Positions 13,091 through 13,790 of a DNA stretch of 13,790 bases are shown piece after piece. The stretch spans positions 1 through 13,790 of the forward strand of contig JAHLKH010000413.1 in the NCBI GenBank assembly GCA_025526915.1. The letters are read 5' to 3'. Within the stretch, counting starts at the first letter, position 1, and each line of letters begins with the position of its first letter. A program made the position numbers and the translations under genes. This stretch comes from Entophlyctis helioformis (Eukaryota; Chytridiomycota; Chytridiomycetes; Chytridiales; Chytriomycetaceae). The notes under the pieces were generated by a model. It made no database searches. It was not told where the DNA came from and was given only the letters and a program-made list of their open reading frames with translations.

Positions 13091-13790
13091 GCGACCGAGC
13101 ATCCGTTACAGTATCCGCGGCCAGGCTGAGCACTCCGAGCTGTGTGCCCTCAACCTCGACCCGACCCCCGCCCTGCCCTGCTGGGACGAGGTGGTGGCGT
13201 TCTACACGTCGACGTTCCCCTTTTCCGCCACCCCTAAGGTGTCCGCCGGCAACAAGCTGATGGCGTTCATCAACCGTGGCCTGCAGAGCGACCTCACCAC
13301 GTACCTCACGACCCTTGAGACCCTCTACCGTGCCGTCCCTGAGCCCAAGCGTCCGCCTTCGGAGTTCATGGCGAGTTCCCTCATGGCAGTCTTCCTCTCC
13401 TCGCCTGCGTTCAAGAACATCAGGCGCGAGTTCGCTGCCCGGCACCTCGTCAAAGGCACCGACTCGCTCGATATCGCCAACGTCGAGAAGGAGTTCCCGA
13501 TCCTGCTTGCAGCGGCTGCCTCAGAGCGCGCGTCCGAGCCCGAGTTTGCCAGTCTCCTGTGCCCGGGCGCTCCCGCCGCTTCCTCGGTGTCGCCGTCGGC
13601 TGTCCCGGCCCGTGCCGCCCTGCCTGCCCCACCGGCGTCGCGTCCCTCGGCCTACCCCTCGCCCGTGAGCAGCGTCGCCCCTTCGCCTGTATCGCCCTTT
13701 GCCGTCGGCAGCCCTCCCGTGCCCCGACAGAGCCCGCCAGGCCCCAAGTGCTGCGCATACTGCGGGCTCGAAGGCCACCTCATCAAGAAC
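13089..13790 (+). CDS. Partial Gag-like protein of a second retroelement
   Basis: An open frame runs from just after a TGA at 13086-13088 to the window end, about 234 codons. The first in-frame ATG is well inside (13260), so the start is missing, lies in an upstream exon (an acceptor-like TTACAG ends at 13111), or was lost. From about 13140 the protein looks real: WDEVVAFYTSTFP, then a helical region with EFMASSLMAVFL and a KEFPIL-type helix, then a Ser/Pro/Ala-rich linker. It ends in Cys-X2-Cys-X4-His-X4 (codons at 13752, 13761, 13776) with the final Cys expected as the first codon beyond the window. Helical capsid-like region, Pro-rich linker and CCHC knuckle is the layout of retrotransposon Gag, perhaps copia/UBN2-type. 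It shares no obvious sequence with the neighbouring Gag-Pol, so it belongs to a different element. Confidence 0.65.

Overview
The window looks like repeat-rich, probably subtelomeric-type or heterochromatic DNA from a microbial eukaryote. Evidence for a eukaryote: phase-consistent GT-AG introns of 59-74 nt, a complete Ty3/gypsy LTR retrotransposon with an integrase chromodomain, long microsatellites, and a zinc-finger gene of a type I associate mainly with fungi (OrsD/DUF3505-like fingers followed by a domain with an SGQPAR-TEL signature, often in front of RecQ-type helicases). I cannot name the species. A fungus, or a protist close to fungi or animals, fits best. I see no rRNA, tRNA, CRISPR or bacterial-type gene.

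Layout. Positions 1-2.2 kb hold nested repeats and no convincing gene: a 142-bp sequence at the very left edge recurs 1,980 bp later, and between the copies lie a GGCA tetranucleotide array, AGGCAGACTGCCT palindromes followed by A-tracts, a ~98-bp duplicated block, and degenerate ~170-180 bp satellite-like monomers. From 2.2 to 3.1 kb is a probable zinc-finger gene fragment in two exons. From 3.07 to 3.94 kb is an array of four ~210-bp units, each with a TGTC microsatellite. From 4.0 to 7.0 kb is a three-exon gene with a Pro-rich segment, two zinc fingers and a C-terminal region resembling the first half of a tyrosine-recombinase catalytic domain. It is cut off at 7006 by the retrotransposon.

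Positions 7007-12994 are a complete Ty3/gypsy element with 123-bp LTRs that are identical in sequence. One uninterrupted Gag-Pol frame carries Gag with zinc knuckles, protease, reverse transcriptase, RNase H, H2C2-DDE integrase, a GPF motif and a chromodomain-like tail, with all catalytic residues present. The Gag-Pol start is best explained by splicing: an ATG exon at 7172 joins in phase to 7841, removing a 524-nt intron that contains a pure (CA)n tract of 97 nt. No target-site duplication flanks the element.

Right of the element is a short region with three CACGTG boxes at exact 9-bp spacing, then a second, unrelated Gag-like frame that runs off the window just before the final Cys of a CCHC zinc knuckle.

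How the parts relate: the retroelement is young by LTR identity and has broken, or recombined next to, the zinc-finger/recombinase-like gene. The left part looks like the fast-evolving repeat landscape in which such genes usually lie.
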